From a virus: a stretch of DNA of 21,396 nucleotides. Position 1 is the first letter of the stretch, and each line of letters opens with the position of its first letter. A program made the translations under genes and the position numbers. The notes beneath the pieces were generated by a model that had not been told where the DNA came from, made no database searches, and worked only from the letters and a program-made list of their open reading frames with translations. The stretch is from positions 1 to 21,396 of the IMG/VR virus record IMGVR_UViG_3300007542_000232. The stretch is one strand, 5' to 3'. Shown here piece by piece: positions 1 to 6,708 of the stretch.

Positions 1-1383
1 ATGATAGGTGAGGTTAACTCATGCGGCTCAAAGGTCTTTGTATTACGTGAGCGAATGAAGTCACTAAGACAATCTATCTATGAGGGCATCGAGAAGAACG
101 TCAAGAAGCTATCATTAGCAGGCTTTAGACCGTTACCTAGTCACTGGGAGATAACACATAAGAACGGTGGCAAATTTGCATTTGGCGGCATGCAAAACAT
201 CCTAGACATGAAATCACTGTTTGAATTTAAGTTTTTCTTGATTGAAGAAGCGGCTAGAACATCACTGCAAACATTAGATGTATTAGGTCCAACACTTCGA
301 GGCATAGAAGGCGCTGAAATGTGGCTACTATGGAATCCTGAAAGCTCAAATGATGCAATGAGCATAGAATATATTACACCATTCCAAGCAGACCTAGATA
401 AATACGGTTACTATGAGGACGATTACCATATTATTATTAAACTTGGCTACAGGGATAATCCGTGGTTCGAGCATGACTCATCACTAAGAGACGAATTAGC
501 CAAAGACCAGCAAAAGCTATCAGAGGGCAGAATGTCACAAGCACGATTCAATCATATATGGGAAGGCGCATTTAACGATGATGTTGAAAACTCTGTAATC
601 ATCGCTGACTGGTTTGATGCTTGTATCGATGCCCATAAGAAACTAGGCTTTGAAGGTAGAGGCGCAAGAGTGGTAGGCCATGACCCATCTGATGTGGGTA
701 AAGATGCTAAGGGATATGCGGCTAGACACGGTGTAGTATTTGAGGATGTTAAAGAGATTGAGGCAGAAGATGCCAATAGAGGCTTTGATGTAGCAGTCAG
801 AGAAGCCAGGGCTTATGCGGTAGATTCGTTCGGGTGGGATTGCGATGGTATGGGCGCATTGTTACGTGACCAAGCTGCAAGGGCATTTGCTGGCACTAAG
901 ATTCATACGTTTATGTATAAGGGTTCAGAATCTTGTAATATGCCAAAGGCTTTATTCAAAGAGTCAGACGACTATAACCTGAAAGGCGAGCTTAGAAATG
1001 AAGATGTATTCAAAAATAAGAAAGCGCAAAATATTATATCGGTTGCTCAAAGATGCAAAAGAACATACGAGGCGGTAAAGCTTGGCATGTATCACGACCC
1101 AGATACATTAGTCAGTTTCGATAGCTCTAAAATATCACCTCCAATGATGGCCAAATTAAGGTCAGAGTGTTGCAGGATGCCATTGAAGCAATCAGATAAG
1201 ATAGCGTTTTACACTAAAGAAGAAATGCGCAAGGGTATTGTACAGAAAGACGGAAGCAGGCTAGTCATACCATCACCTAACCTTTTTGATGCGGTTGTGC
1301 TTTCTTTCGATAATAGCGGTATAATAAACCATAATCCTATAAATACGTCTCATAGACCGCGCCCAATCAGGACAATAAAATAA
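1..1383 (+). CDS. terL: Terminase large subunit, Sf6 gp2-like (5' partial)
   Basis: This is the ATP-driven motor and nuclease that packages phage DNA through the portal. The visible part has 460 codons. Residues 78-84 (FFLIEEA) form the Walker B strand with its catalytic acid, and LLWNPES (109-115) fits the coupling motif. The nuclease domain shows HDPSDVGKDAKGYA (227-240, first catalytic Asp), DCDGMG (280-285, second) and IPSPNLFDAV (423-432, third). Phrases such as DAHKKLG, GSES and DVFKNKKAQ closely resemble the Sf6 gp2 terminase. The Walker A loop is missing, and by comparison with Sf6 gp2 about 40 N-terminal residues lie upstream of the window. The ATG at base 1 is therefore most likely an internal Met. 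The stop overlaps the portal start as TAATG, which suggests translational coupling. Confidence 0.95.
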   Translation: MIGEVNSCGSKVFVLRERMKSLRQSIYEGIEKNVKKLSLAGFRPLPSHWEITHKNGGKFAFGGMQNILDMKSLFEFKFFLIEEAARTSLQTLDVLGPTLRGIEGAEMWLLWNPESSNDAMSIEYITPFQADLDKYGYYEDDYHIIIKLGYRDNPWFEHDSSLRDELAKDQQKLSEGRMSQARFNHIWEGAFNDDVENSVIIADWFDACIDAHKKLGFEGRGARVVGHDPSDVGKDAKGYAARHGVVFEDVKEIEAEDANRGFDVAVREARAYAVDSFGWDCDGMGALLRDQAARAFAGTKIHTFMYKGSESCNMPKALFKESDDYNLKGELRNEDVFKNKKAQNIISVAQRCKRTYEAVKLGMYHDPDTLVSFDSSKISPPMMAKLRSECCRMPLKQSDKIAFYTKEEMRKGIVQKDGSRLVIPSPNLFDAVVLSFDNSGIINHNPINTSHRPRPIRTIK

Positions 1384-3509
1384 TGCTGACACATGAACAG
1401 ATACTAAAATACTTCGATAAAGACTACACCCACGGTCAAGAAGTAAGAGAGAAAGCAGCTAATGATATGGTGTTCGCTTGGGTGACGCAGTGGGATGATG
1501 ATACATTAGCAGGCAGTGACTTAGAGTATCGAGGCGAGTTTAATATTATTCGCAAGGCTGTAAGGCACATACTCACTGACCTAGTTATCAATGAAGTACA
1601 AGTTGACTTTGAACCCGATGAAGGAACAGACGACAAAGCTAGCGACATACTTGACGGCATCTACCGCGCCAATATGCGTTACAACGTATCACAAGAGGCC
1701 AAGAAGAATGCAAGCCAAGAGGCTGTTGCTTGTGGTGTTGGCGCGTGGGAATTAGTTGCTGAATATAAAAACCCTTGGAGCGAGAAACAACACTTAGTTA
1801 GACGTCCAATCTACGAAGCTAATAACTGTGTATTTTGGGACAACAACGCCAAGTTACTAGACAAGTCAGACGCAACTAGAGTCACGATACTAGAATCATT
1901 CAGTGAAGACGCTTACGAGGCGTTAAAGGATGACTTAGGTATTGAGGATGATGGCTCAAACTTTGCCATGCCTTACACTGACTTATCTTTCCAGTGGGTA
2001 ACAGGCAGCAAACAAATTTATGTGGGTAAGTTTTACCATCGTGAGATTAAAACGTGTAAATATTACGTCTATGAGGATGCCTTCGGTACACGTCGAGAAG
2101 TAGAGTCTGATGATTTAGACGAGCAAGAAGACTCACTTGTTGACGGTGGCTTTGATTTTGTCGAAGAAAAGAAGAAGAAAGAATGGCGCATCACTCGCTA
2201 CTTGGTGAGTGGTGAGAAGATATTAGAAACTGCTGAAATAGCCGGTGAACATATCCCTGTAGTTCCTCAATACGGCGAAAGAGCTTTTGTTGATGGTGTG
2301 GAATGGTATGAAGGTGTTGTAAGGCTAGCTAAAGACCCACAAAGACTGCGCAACTTCCAGTTATCATACTTAGCTACTATTGTTGCAAGAAGCCCAAGAG
2401 AAAAGCCTATATTCGGTGATGAGCAAATTGCTGGTTATGAAGACATGTACGAAATGTCAGGTGCAGAAAATAACCTGCCCTACGTTAAGATGCGTACACT
2501 TGATAGTCAAGGCAATCCATTACCCATGGGGCCGTTAGGATATATTAAAGCACCAGAAGTACCACCAGCATTAATGGCATCAATCTCAGAGTCACGGGCT
2601 GCTGTGGATGATGTAGCTAGTGTTGGTCTAATGCCCGACATAGCTGACACTGATTTGTCTGGTAAGGCTATAAATTCTATTCAGAAACGTTTAGACATGC
2701 AGTCATACACCTACCAAGATAATCACAAGTACGCAATGCGTAGAGATGGTGAGATATTCGCGTCAATGTTTAGCGCAATAATGGATGAGGAGCAGGAAAT
2801 AACATTAGTTAACTATGATGGTTCACGTAAGAAAGAAACCATCAACAAACAAAAGTTTGACTATGTTAAAGATACTGCTTACACAGAGAACGATACAACT
2901 AAGATGCGCTTCAATGTTCATGCGACGATTGGCCCTGCATTTGAATCAGTACGCGAACAACAGATGGAGCAGTTGAAAGAATTAATTATGAGTCAACCTC
3001 CAGGCTCACCAACTCACACTATGTTATTAAACAAATTCCTAACCTTGACTCCGGGCGCTGGCTTTGAAGATATACGCGACTTTGCCAACCTACAACTTGT
3101 ATTGTCTGGCGTTAGAAAGCCTGAAACTGAGGAAGAAATGGCAGCACTTAAACAAGCACAAGAAGCACCTAAAGAGCCTGATGCTAATATGGTACTTGCT
3201 CAAGCTGAGCAGATTAAAGGTCAAGCTGATATTATGGCTCAAGAGAATAAAAAACTTGAGTTACAACTGAAAATGGCTGACTTACAAGAGAAGTACAGCG
3301 GTGAGAATAAAAAGAGAGACTCAGAGACAGCGGTCAATATTGCCAAGGTACAGCAAGGTGAGCGTAAACTAAGCTTGGATGAGCAGAAAGTTATGAATGA
3401 CTTTGCACTTAGGTTAGCAGAGCTTGAGCAAACTTATGGCAGACAGCTGGACGGTGAGGTTAAAAGCAACATGCTAGTATTTGACCCCTTGATAGGTGAT
3501 TTCGCATAA
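1383..3509 (+). CDS. Portal protein, P22 gp1-like
   Basis: The portal is the dodecameric ring at one capsid vertex through which DNA enters and leaves; it nucleates head assembly. The product has 708 residues, against about 725 for P22 gp1, and sits directly after the large terminase as expected. The N-terminal half is mixed alpha/beta with many acidic residues. From about residue 590 to 695 the chain is rich in Gln, Lys, Glu and Ala (for example LAQAEQIKGQADIM), a long helical stretch that matches the position of the C-terminal helical barrel of P22-type portals. The start is set by the TAATG overlap with terminase, and the stop overlaps the next start in the same way. Family assignment rests on length, gene order and general pattern. 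Confidence 0.9.
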   Translation: MLTHEQILKYFDKDYTHGQEVREKAANDMVFAWVTQWDDDTLAGSDLEYRGEFNIIRKAVRHILTDLVINEVQVDFEPDEGTDDKASDILDGIYRANMRYNVSQEAKKNASQEAVACGVGAWELVAEYKNPWSEKQHLVRRPIYEANNCVFWDNNAKLLDKSDATRVTILESFSEDAYEALKDDLGIEDDGSNFAMPYTDLSFQWVTGSKQIYVGKFYHREIKTCKYYVYEDAFGTRREVESDDLDEQEDSLVDGGFDFVEEKKKKEWRITRYLVSGEKILETAEIAGEHIPVVPQYGERAFVDGVEWYEGVVRLAKDPQRLRNFQLSYLATIVARSPREKPIFGDEQIAGYEDMYEMSGAENNLPYVKMRTLDSQGNPLPMGPLGYIKAPEVPPALMASISESRAAVDDVASVGLMPDIADTDLSGKAINSIQKRLDMQSYTYQDNHKYAMRRDGEIFASMFSAIMDEEQEITLVNYDGSRKKETINKQKFDYVKDTAYTENDTTKMRFNVHATIGPAFESVREQQMEQLKELIMSQPPGSPTHTMLLNKFLTLTPGAGFEDIRDFANLQLVLSGVRKPETEEEMAALKQAQEAPKEPDANMVLAQAEQIKGQADIMAQENKKLELQLKMADLQEKYSGENKKRDSETAVNIAKVQQGERKLSLDEQKVMNDFALRLAELEQTYGRQLDGEVKSNMLVFDPLIGDFA

Positions 3510-4690
3510 TGCCAGTAGTAGAGATAAAAGGCACAGGCCAGCAAGCTAAATTCCCTGATGATATGCCTATAGATAGCATCAAGGCTTTCCTACGCAAGAA
3601 GTTTGGTTCACCTAGCGATGCACTAAGGCCGCTAGAGCCAGTAGCGCAAGAGGTTAAGCCCGGCTTAGCTGAACGTGCTGGACAAGGCTTATCTGATTTA
3701 CTCTACGACAATAACATTATATCTGATAGATATGGCGCACAAAGAATAGGCGGCAACTTATCAAGCATTGGCGAAGCATTACCTTTTACTGGTGATGCTG
3801 CTGCTGGTGATGAATTTGGTAGGGCTGCTGCTCAAGGTGATAAGTCAGGTATGTTGTTGGCTGGGTTAGGTGCTATACCTATTGCTGGTGATGCATTAAA
3901 GAAAGGCACTAAATGGTATCATGGAACAAATAAACAATTTGACGATTTTAATACAGACACAACTTTTATAACTGATAATGAAAAGCTTGCGTATATTTAT
4001 TCAAGGCAAGACCTAGGGCAGAAAGGGAGGGTTTTTGAGGTTGAGCATGATGTTCCTGATGATTTAATTTTCGACACAAATAAACCTGAGCATAGGAAAA
4101 TATTCAACGATAAGTTTTATAGGAAATGGGGAGGAGGTGGCCCGCTGTCGGACAAAGGATATCCAGATTGGACAGATGCAGAAGATTTTAAGCAGTTTTT
4201 TGAGGAGTCTGGACTGCCATTCAAAGGGGTTAAAATACAAGAGCCGCAAGGAGATATATCATTAGCTATAACTGATGTTGATATGGTAAGACCTGCCAAG
4301 GGTAGCGGTAAGGCTATGAGTGATGGAGGGATTAAATCTATCGAATCGCCTTTTAAGTCTACATTCCCAAATAGTGAAAGACTCACAACAGGAAATGCAC
4401 ACATAGACATTGCAGAATCTAAATGGTCGCCAACTAAGTATAGTATTGTTGAGTTCCTAACTGGTGAGGCTGATAGGGGGAAAGGATACGGCAGCAAGTT
4501 AATGGATGAGGCAATAGCAAAATATGGAAGTGAATTATCAGGTGCATTTTCATCAAAAGAATCGATAGCTATGGCTTATAAAAAAGGGTTTAGGCCATTA
4601 GCAGAGGAATATCAAGGAATGAGTGTAGGGGAGTTGATACAAGCTGGCAAAAATGGTTCAGTTACCATGTCATATAGCGGAAAGAACTAA
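3509..4690 (+). CDS. Putative virion cargo protein: ADP-ribosyltransferase-like plus GNAT-like domains
   Basis: A 393-residue protein with no counterpart between portal and scaffold in P22 or Sf6. Residues 1-32 (MPVVEIKGTG, then FPDDMPIDSIKAFL) resemble the short N-terminal segment seen on many phage internal or ejected proteins. Residues 50-132 are Gly/Ala-rich. Residues 136-262 look like an ADP-ribosyltransferase of the polyvalent-protein type: WYHGTNKQFDDF (136-147), TFITDNEKLAYIYS (152-165) and a closing strand SLAITDVDMVRP (251-262). Residues 295-364 look like a GNAT acetyltransferase, with RGKGYGSKLMDEAI (323-336) as the acetyl-CoA loop and SIAMAYKKGF (352-361) as motif B. Substrates are unknown. 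The third catalytic ART residue cannot be placed by eye. Glycine codons switch from GGC/GGT to GGA/GGG at about residue 134, suggesting the enzyme part was acquired separately. Packaging or injection is an inference. Confidence 0.72.
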   Translation: MPVVEIKGTGQQAKFPDDMPIDSIKAFLRKKFGSPSDALRPLEPVAQEVKPGLAERAGQGLSDLLYDNNIISDRYGAQRIGGNLSSIGEALPFTGDAAAGDEFGRAAAQGDKSGMLLAGLGAIPIAGDALKKGTKWYHGTNKQFDDFNTDTTFITDNEKLAYIYSRQDLGQKGRVFEVEHDVPDDLIFDTNKPEHRKIFNDKFYRKWGGGGPLSDKGYPDWTDAEDFKQFFEESGLPFKGVKIQEPQGDISLAITDVDMVRPAKGSGKAMSDGGIKSIESPFKSTFPNSERLTTGNAHIDIAESKWSPTKYSIVEFLTGEADRGKGYGSKLMDEAIAKYGSELSGAFSSKESIAMAYKKGFRPLAEEYQGMSVGELIQAGKNGSVTMSYSGKN

Positions 4691-4872
4691 TCCAAATATT
4701 CCCAGTTAGTAACATCTAGCTGGGATTCTATTTCAATACCTGTTTGCTTGGAGTAAAACCCATCACCAAACCTTCCAGCTACAAATATACATGGCGACAT
4801 TGATTCACTATTCCCAGTTACCTTGTCAACTCCAAACACTTTCAAAAGTTTATATTCAGTCGGGTTATTCAT
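4687..4872 (-). CDS. Small hypothetical protein, 61 aa
   Basis: Last gene of a minus-strand cassette. The 61-residue product begins MNNPTEYKLLKVFGVDKVTG and has a hydrophobic-aromatic middle (CIFVAGRFGDGFY, residues 28-40) and an acidic end (WEYLD). I recognise no family. The ATG at 4872 overlaps the end of the upstream 58-aa gene by 8 bases, and no clear Shine-Dalgarno is seen, so translation is probably coupled. An in-frame TTG at 4884 is a less likely start. The stop overlaps the stop of the convergent ART-GNAT gene by 4 bases, so the two transcription units collide here with no visible terminator between them. Confidence 0.6.
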   Translation of the reverse strand: MNNPTEYKLLKVFGVDKVTGNSESMSPCIFVAGRFGDGFYSKQTGIEIESQLDVTNWEYLD

Positions 4873-5041
4873 TTGAATTATCAACCATTAGAGCTGCTTT
4901 TCTACATAACATAGGACTAATACTAGGCATAGCATACATAAATAAATCATATACAGCGGGGGTGATAAATATTAAACCATCATTTACATAGTAATCATCT
5001 GTTTTTATTTTTGCATCTTTAATCATATCTAAATTAGCCAT
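4865..5041 (-). CDS. Small hypothetical protein, 58 aa
   Basis: Product of 58 residues starting MANLDMIKDAKIKTDDYYVN and ending MVDNSNE. The middle (DGLIFITPAVYDLFMYAM, residues 21-38) is hydrophobic and aromatic but interrupted by Pro, Asp and Tyr, so a membrane segment is unlikely. I recognise no family. On the minus strand the ATG is preceded by AGGGTGATTT, a good ribosome site that overlaps the TGA stop of the upstream 41-aa membrane gene. That arrangement supports real translation as part of a compact operon. The 3' end overlaps the 61-aa gene by 8 bases. Confidence 0.6.
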   Translation of the reverse strand: MANLDMIKDAKIKTDDYYVNDGLIFITPAVYDLFMYAMPSISPMLCRKAALMVDNSNE

Positions 5042-5044
5042 AAA

Positions 5045-5170
5045 TCACCCTACTGCAAAACAAGCAGCCAACAATATAAACACAAAATACCCCACAATAG
5101 CCCAAGCTGCACCAGTTGGACCGTTAATGAGAAAGCCGATAGATGCAACGAATAGTAGTTCGATTATCAT
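5045..5170 (-). CDS. Small membrane hairpin protein, 41 aa
   Basis: A 41-residue, almost wholly hydrophobic protein. Residues 1-15 (MIIELLFVASIGFLI) and about 23-40 (AWAIVGYFVFILLAACFA) can each enter or span the membrane, joined by a short NGPTGA turn, so a two-helix inner-membrane hairpin is likely. The ATG at 5170 is preceded on the minus strand by GAGG with an 8-base spacing, embedded in the last codons of the 64-aa gene. There is no signal-peptidase site or charged tail. It could be a small holin-like, exclusion or membrane-modifying protein, but the sequence does not decide. The gene is short enough to be missed by most ORF cut-offs. Confidence 0.6.
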   Translation of the reverse strand: MIIELLFVASIGFLINGPTGAAWAIVGYFVFILLAACFAVG

Positions 5171-5173
5171 AAT

Positions 5174-5368
5174 TTAAACCTCATGCCTATAAACCTCATC
5201 AAGAGAAGAAAATGCAGCTTTTTTTGCTTCTTTTACTGCGTTCCCAAGGTCTGACAAATCCTTGTGGCTAAACATAATACGGTTTCCTCGCTCATCTTCT
5301 ATTGTTATGTGTACTGGGTGCCCACCTTCCCATACTTCCAAATCGAATTTACCTATAGTTTTAAACAT
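5174..5368 (-). CDS. Small hypothetical protein, 64 aa, beta-rich then helical
   Basis: Product of 64 residues. The first half (FDLEVWEGGHPVHITIEDE, residues 8-26) reads as a beta hairpin with conserved-looking WEGGHPVHI. The second half (DLSDLGNAVKEAKKAAFSSL, residues 37-56) reads as a soluble amphipathic helix. I recognise no named family; the look is that of small phage or plasmid accessory proteins. The ATG at 5368 follows GTGAGGGTTT on the minus strand, a good Shine-Dalgarno that overlaps the TGA of the upstream zinc-ribbon gene. Only three bases separate its stop from the next start. Confidence 0.68.
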   Translation of the reverse strand: MFKTIGKFDLEVWEGGHPVHITIEDERGNRIMFSHKDLSDLGNAVKEAKKAAFSSLDEVYRHEV

Positions 5369-5374
5369 AAACCC

Positions 5375-5542
5375 TCACTTAATAGTCGGACACTTGCCAA
5401 CTGTATTACCTAAATATCTAGCAGCACTAACAACTTTATTAGCAGTGATGCCACACTTGCATGTCACACTAGATTGACTCGAATCAACCAGCTTTTCAAA
5501 TACGCCACATTTAGGGCATTTGAAATCGTGTAGTATTTTCAT
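5375..5542 (-). CDS. FmdB-like zinc-ribbon protein, 55 aa
   Basis: First gene of the minus-strand cassette. The 55-residue product begins MKILHDFKCPKCGVFEKLVD and carries CPKCG (9-13) and CKCG (28-31), four cysteines spaced like a zinc ribbon. The opening (short start, Phe-x-Cys-x-x-Cys-Gly, then FE) is the pattern of the FmdB-type small zinc ribbons often found in phages. The role is unknown; nucleic-acid or protein binding is typical of such folds. A further Cys (C51) lies near the C-terminus. The start at 5542 is preceded by AGGTGA on the minus strand. The TGA stop lies inside the ribosome site of the next gene, which argues for one polycistronic message. Confidence 0.72.
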   Translation of the reverse strand: MKILHDFKCPKCGVFEKLVDSSQSSVTCKCGITANKVVSAARYLGNTVGKCPTIK

Positions 5543-5561
5543 TAATCACCTATCCTATTAA

Positions 5562-5574
5562 TTGACCCTGTCAA
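5562..5574. promoter_or_regulatory. Inverted repeat TTGAC-CCT-GTCAA, possible operator
   Basis: A perfect 5-bp inverted repeat with a 3-base centre. It lies 20 bases upstream of the zinc-ribbon start on the minus strand. Read on the minus strand it contains TTGACA, but no well-spaced -10 box follows before the ATG, so a protein-binding site is at least as likely as a -35 box. Confidence 0.35.
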
Positions 5575-5583
5575 GCATATTAT

Positions 5584-5613
5584 CAGATAAATTTGCCTAT
5601 CTGGTACGACCAG
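5584..5613. promoter_or_regulatory. Overlapping dyads in the divergent intergenic region
   Basis: Two dyads share sequence. CAGATA (5584-5589) pairs with TATCTG (5598-5603) across 8 bases. CTGGT-ACG-ACCAG (5601-5613) is a perfect 13-bp dyad with a 3-base centre, the same size as the one at 5562-5574. They sit between the divergent zinc-ribbon and scaffold genes, where a regulator could act on both. No T-run follows, so they are not intrinsic terminators. Confidence 0.35.
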
Positions 5614-5622
5614 TGATATTAT
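5593..5622 (+). promoter_or_regulatory. Candidate promoter for the scaffold-coat unit
   Basis: TTGCCT (5593-5598) resembles a -35 box and TATTAT (5617-5622) a -10 box, separated by 18 bases. The 13-bp dyad at 5601-5613 fills the spacer, which would suit repression. Many phages read late genes from a single distant promoter, so a local promoter is only a possibility. Confidence 0.3.
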
Positions 5623-5686
5623 TGTAATACACCCGATATGCTGGTGAATAAGCATAGTTAATCGTTGCACTACGAGGATAAAATAA

Positions 5687-6706
5687 GTGACAGATACATT
5701 ATCTCTGAAACAGCTAAAAGAGAAAAACGCTTTAGAAGATGGTCAGACACCGGTTGAAGCCAAGCCCAAACAAGAAGTTAAGCTTGATGAATATGTGGAA
5801 GAAAAACCAGAACTAAAAGCGGATGAAGTTGGAACTGAAATCGAACATGATGACGATGTAAGTGATGCGGATTCAGAATCCTGGAAGCAACCCGAAGAAG
5901 CAGAGGCTTCGGAAAATGAGCAGAGTGGTTTTAAACCAAATTCAGCAATTGGTAAGGTTCGCAAACAACTAAGAGCGAAAATCAATGAGCGTGACGAGGA
6001 ATTAGAATTACTCAAGGCGAAGATACAGAAGCTAGAAAGCGGTAGCGGTCAAGCACCAAGGCAAGCACAACAGCGGCCAAAGCTTGAGCAATACGACTAC
6101 GACGAGGACAAGTATAACGATGCGCTTGATGCGTACTACGAAAGCAAAATTGATAGCCGAGTAGCTAACACACAACAATCGCAGAGTAAGAAAGCCCAAG
6201 AAGAAGCGCTTAAACAAGCTAAAGAATCAGCGTTAAATGCTCACTATATCAGGGCTGAAAAATTGGTTGAATCTGGCAGTGTATCCGAGGATGAATACCA
6301 CTCAGCAGATAAGTCATTACGGATGAGCTTAGAAAAAGCCTTTCCTAACAATGGCGAATCGATTACTGATGACCTGATAGTCACTTTAAACGATTTAGGC
6401 GATGGTAGCGAAAAATTACTGTACCAACTAGGTATTAACAGTGCAAAGCGTGACCAGTTTATAGCTAAGCTAAAGACTAGCCCGTATAGCGCAGTTGCTT
6501 ACTTGGGTATGTTACATGCCACTATCAATAGCCCGAATAAACGTAAATCTTCGGCACCTAAGCCAGCTACGCAGATTAAAGGCGAGTCAGGCGGTAAGGC
6601 AGAAAATCTCTACCAGCAATGGAAGAAATTAGATGGCGATCCGTCTAGAATTAGCATAAAACGCAAAGCCAAGGCATCAGGTGTTGATACTAGCAACTGG
6701 AATTAA
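5687..6706 (+). CDS. Capsid scaffolding protein, P22 gp8-like
   Basis: The scaffold directs coat assembly into a procapsid and leaves before or during packaging. The product has 339 residues (P22 gp8 has 303) and lies directly upstream of coat, as in P22. It is highly charged: residues 1-80 are strongly acidic, residues 95-115 (INERDEELELLKAKIQKLES) read as a coiled coil, and residues 120-190 are rich in Gln, Lys and Tyr. The last 50 residues are basic, with two short helices ending near the C-terminus, which fits the coat-binding helix-turn-helix of P22-type scaffolds. The start is GTG at 5687, chosen because GAGGA (5674-5678) lies 8 bases upstream and no ATG fits. The assignment rests on position and composition, since these proteins diverge quickly. 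Confidence 0.85.
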   Translation: MTDTLSLKQLKEKNALEDGQTPVEAKPKQEVKLDEYVEEKPELKADEVGTEIEHDDDVSDADSESWKQPEEAEASENEQSGFKPNSAIGKVRKQLRAKINERDEELELLKAKIQKLESGSGQAPRQAQQRPKLEQYDYDEDKYNDALDAYYESKIDSRVANTQQSQSKKAQEEALKQAKESALNAHYIRAEKLVESGSVSEDEYHSADKSLRMSLEKAFPNNGESITDDLIVTLNDLGDGSEKLLYQLGINSAKRDQFIAKLKTSPYSAVAYLGMLHATINSPNKRKSSAPKPATQIKGESGGKAENLYQQWKKLDGDPSRISIKRKAKASGVDTSNWN

Positions 6707-6708
6707 CT

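Noticed and set aside
3064-3270. Lys/Leu-rich plus-strand frame inside the portal gene
   Set aside because: It is the shifted reading of the portal's helical C-terminus, with no ribosome site and no overlap logic with neighbours.
4117-4497. Long minus-strand frame (126 codons) opposite the ART-GNAT gene
   Set aside because: It lies wholly opposite a motif-bearing gene, is rich in Ser/Pro/Leu as expected of an antisense shadow, and has no good ribosome site or neighbours.
5569-5574. TTGACA on the minus strand as a -35 box for the cassette
   Set aside because: No -10 box lies at 16-18 bases before the zinc-ribbon ATG; the hexamer is half of a perfect inverted repeat, so it was listed as a possible operator instead.
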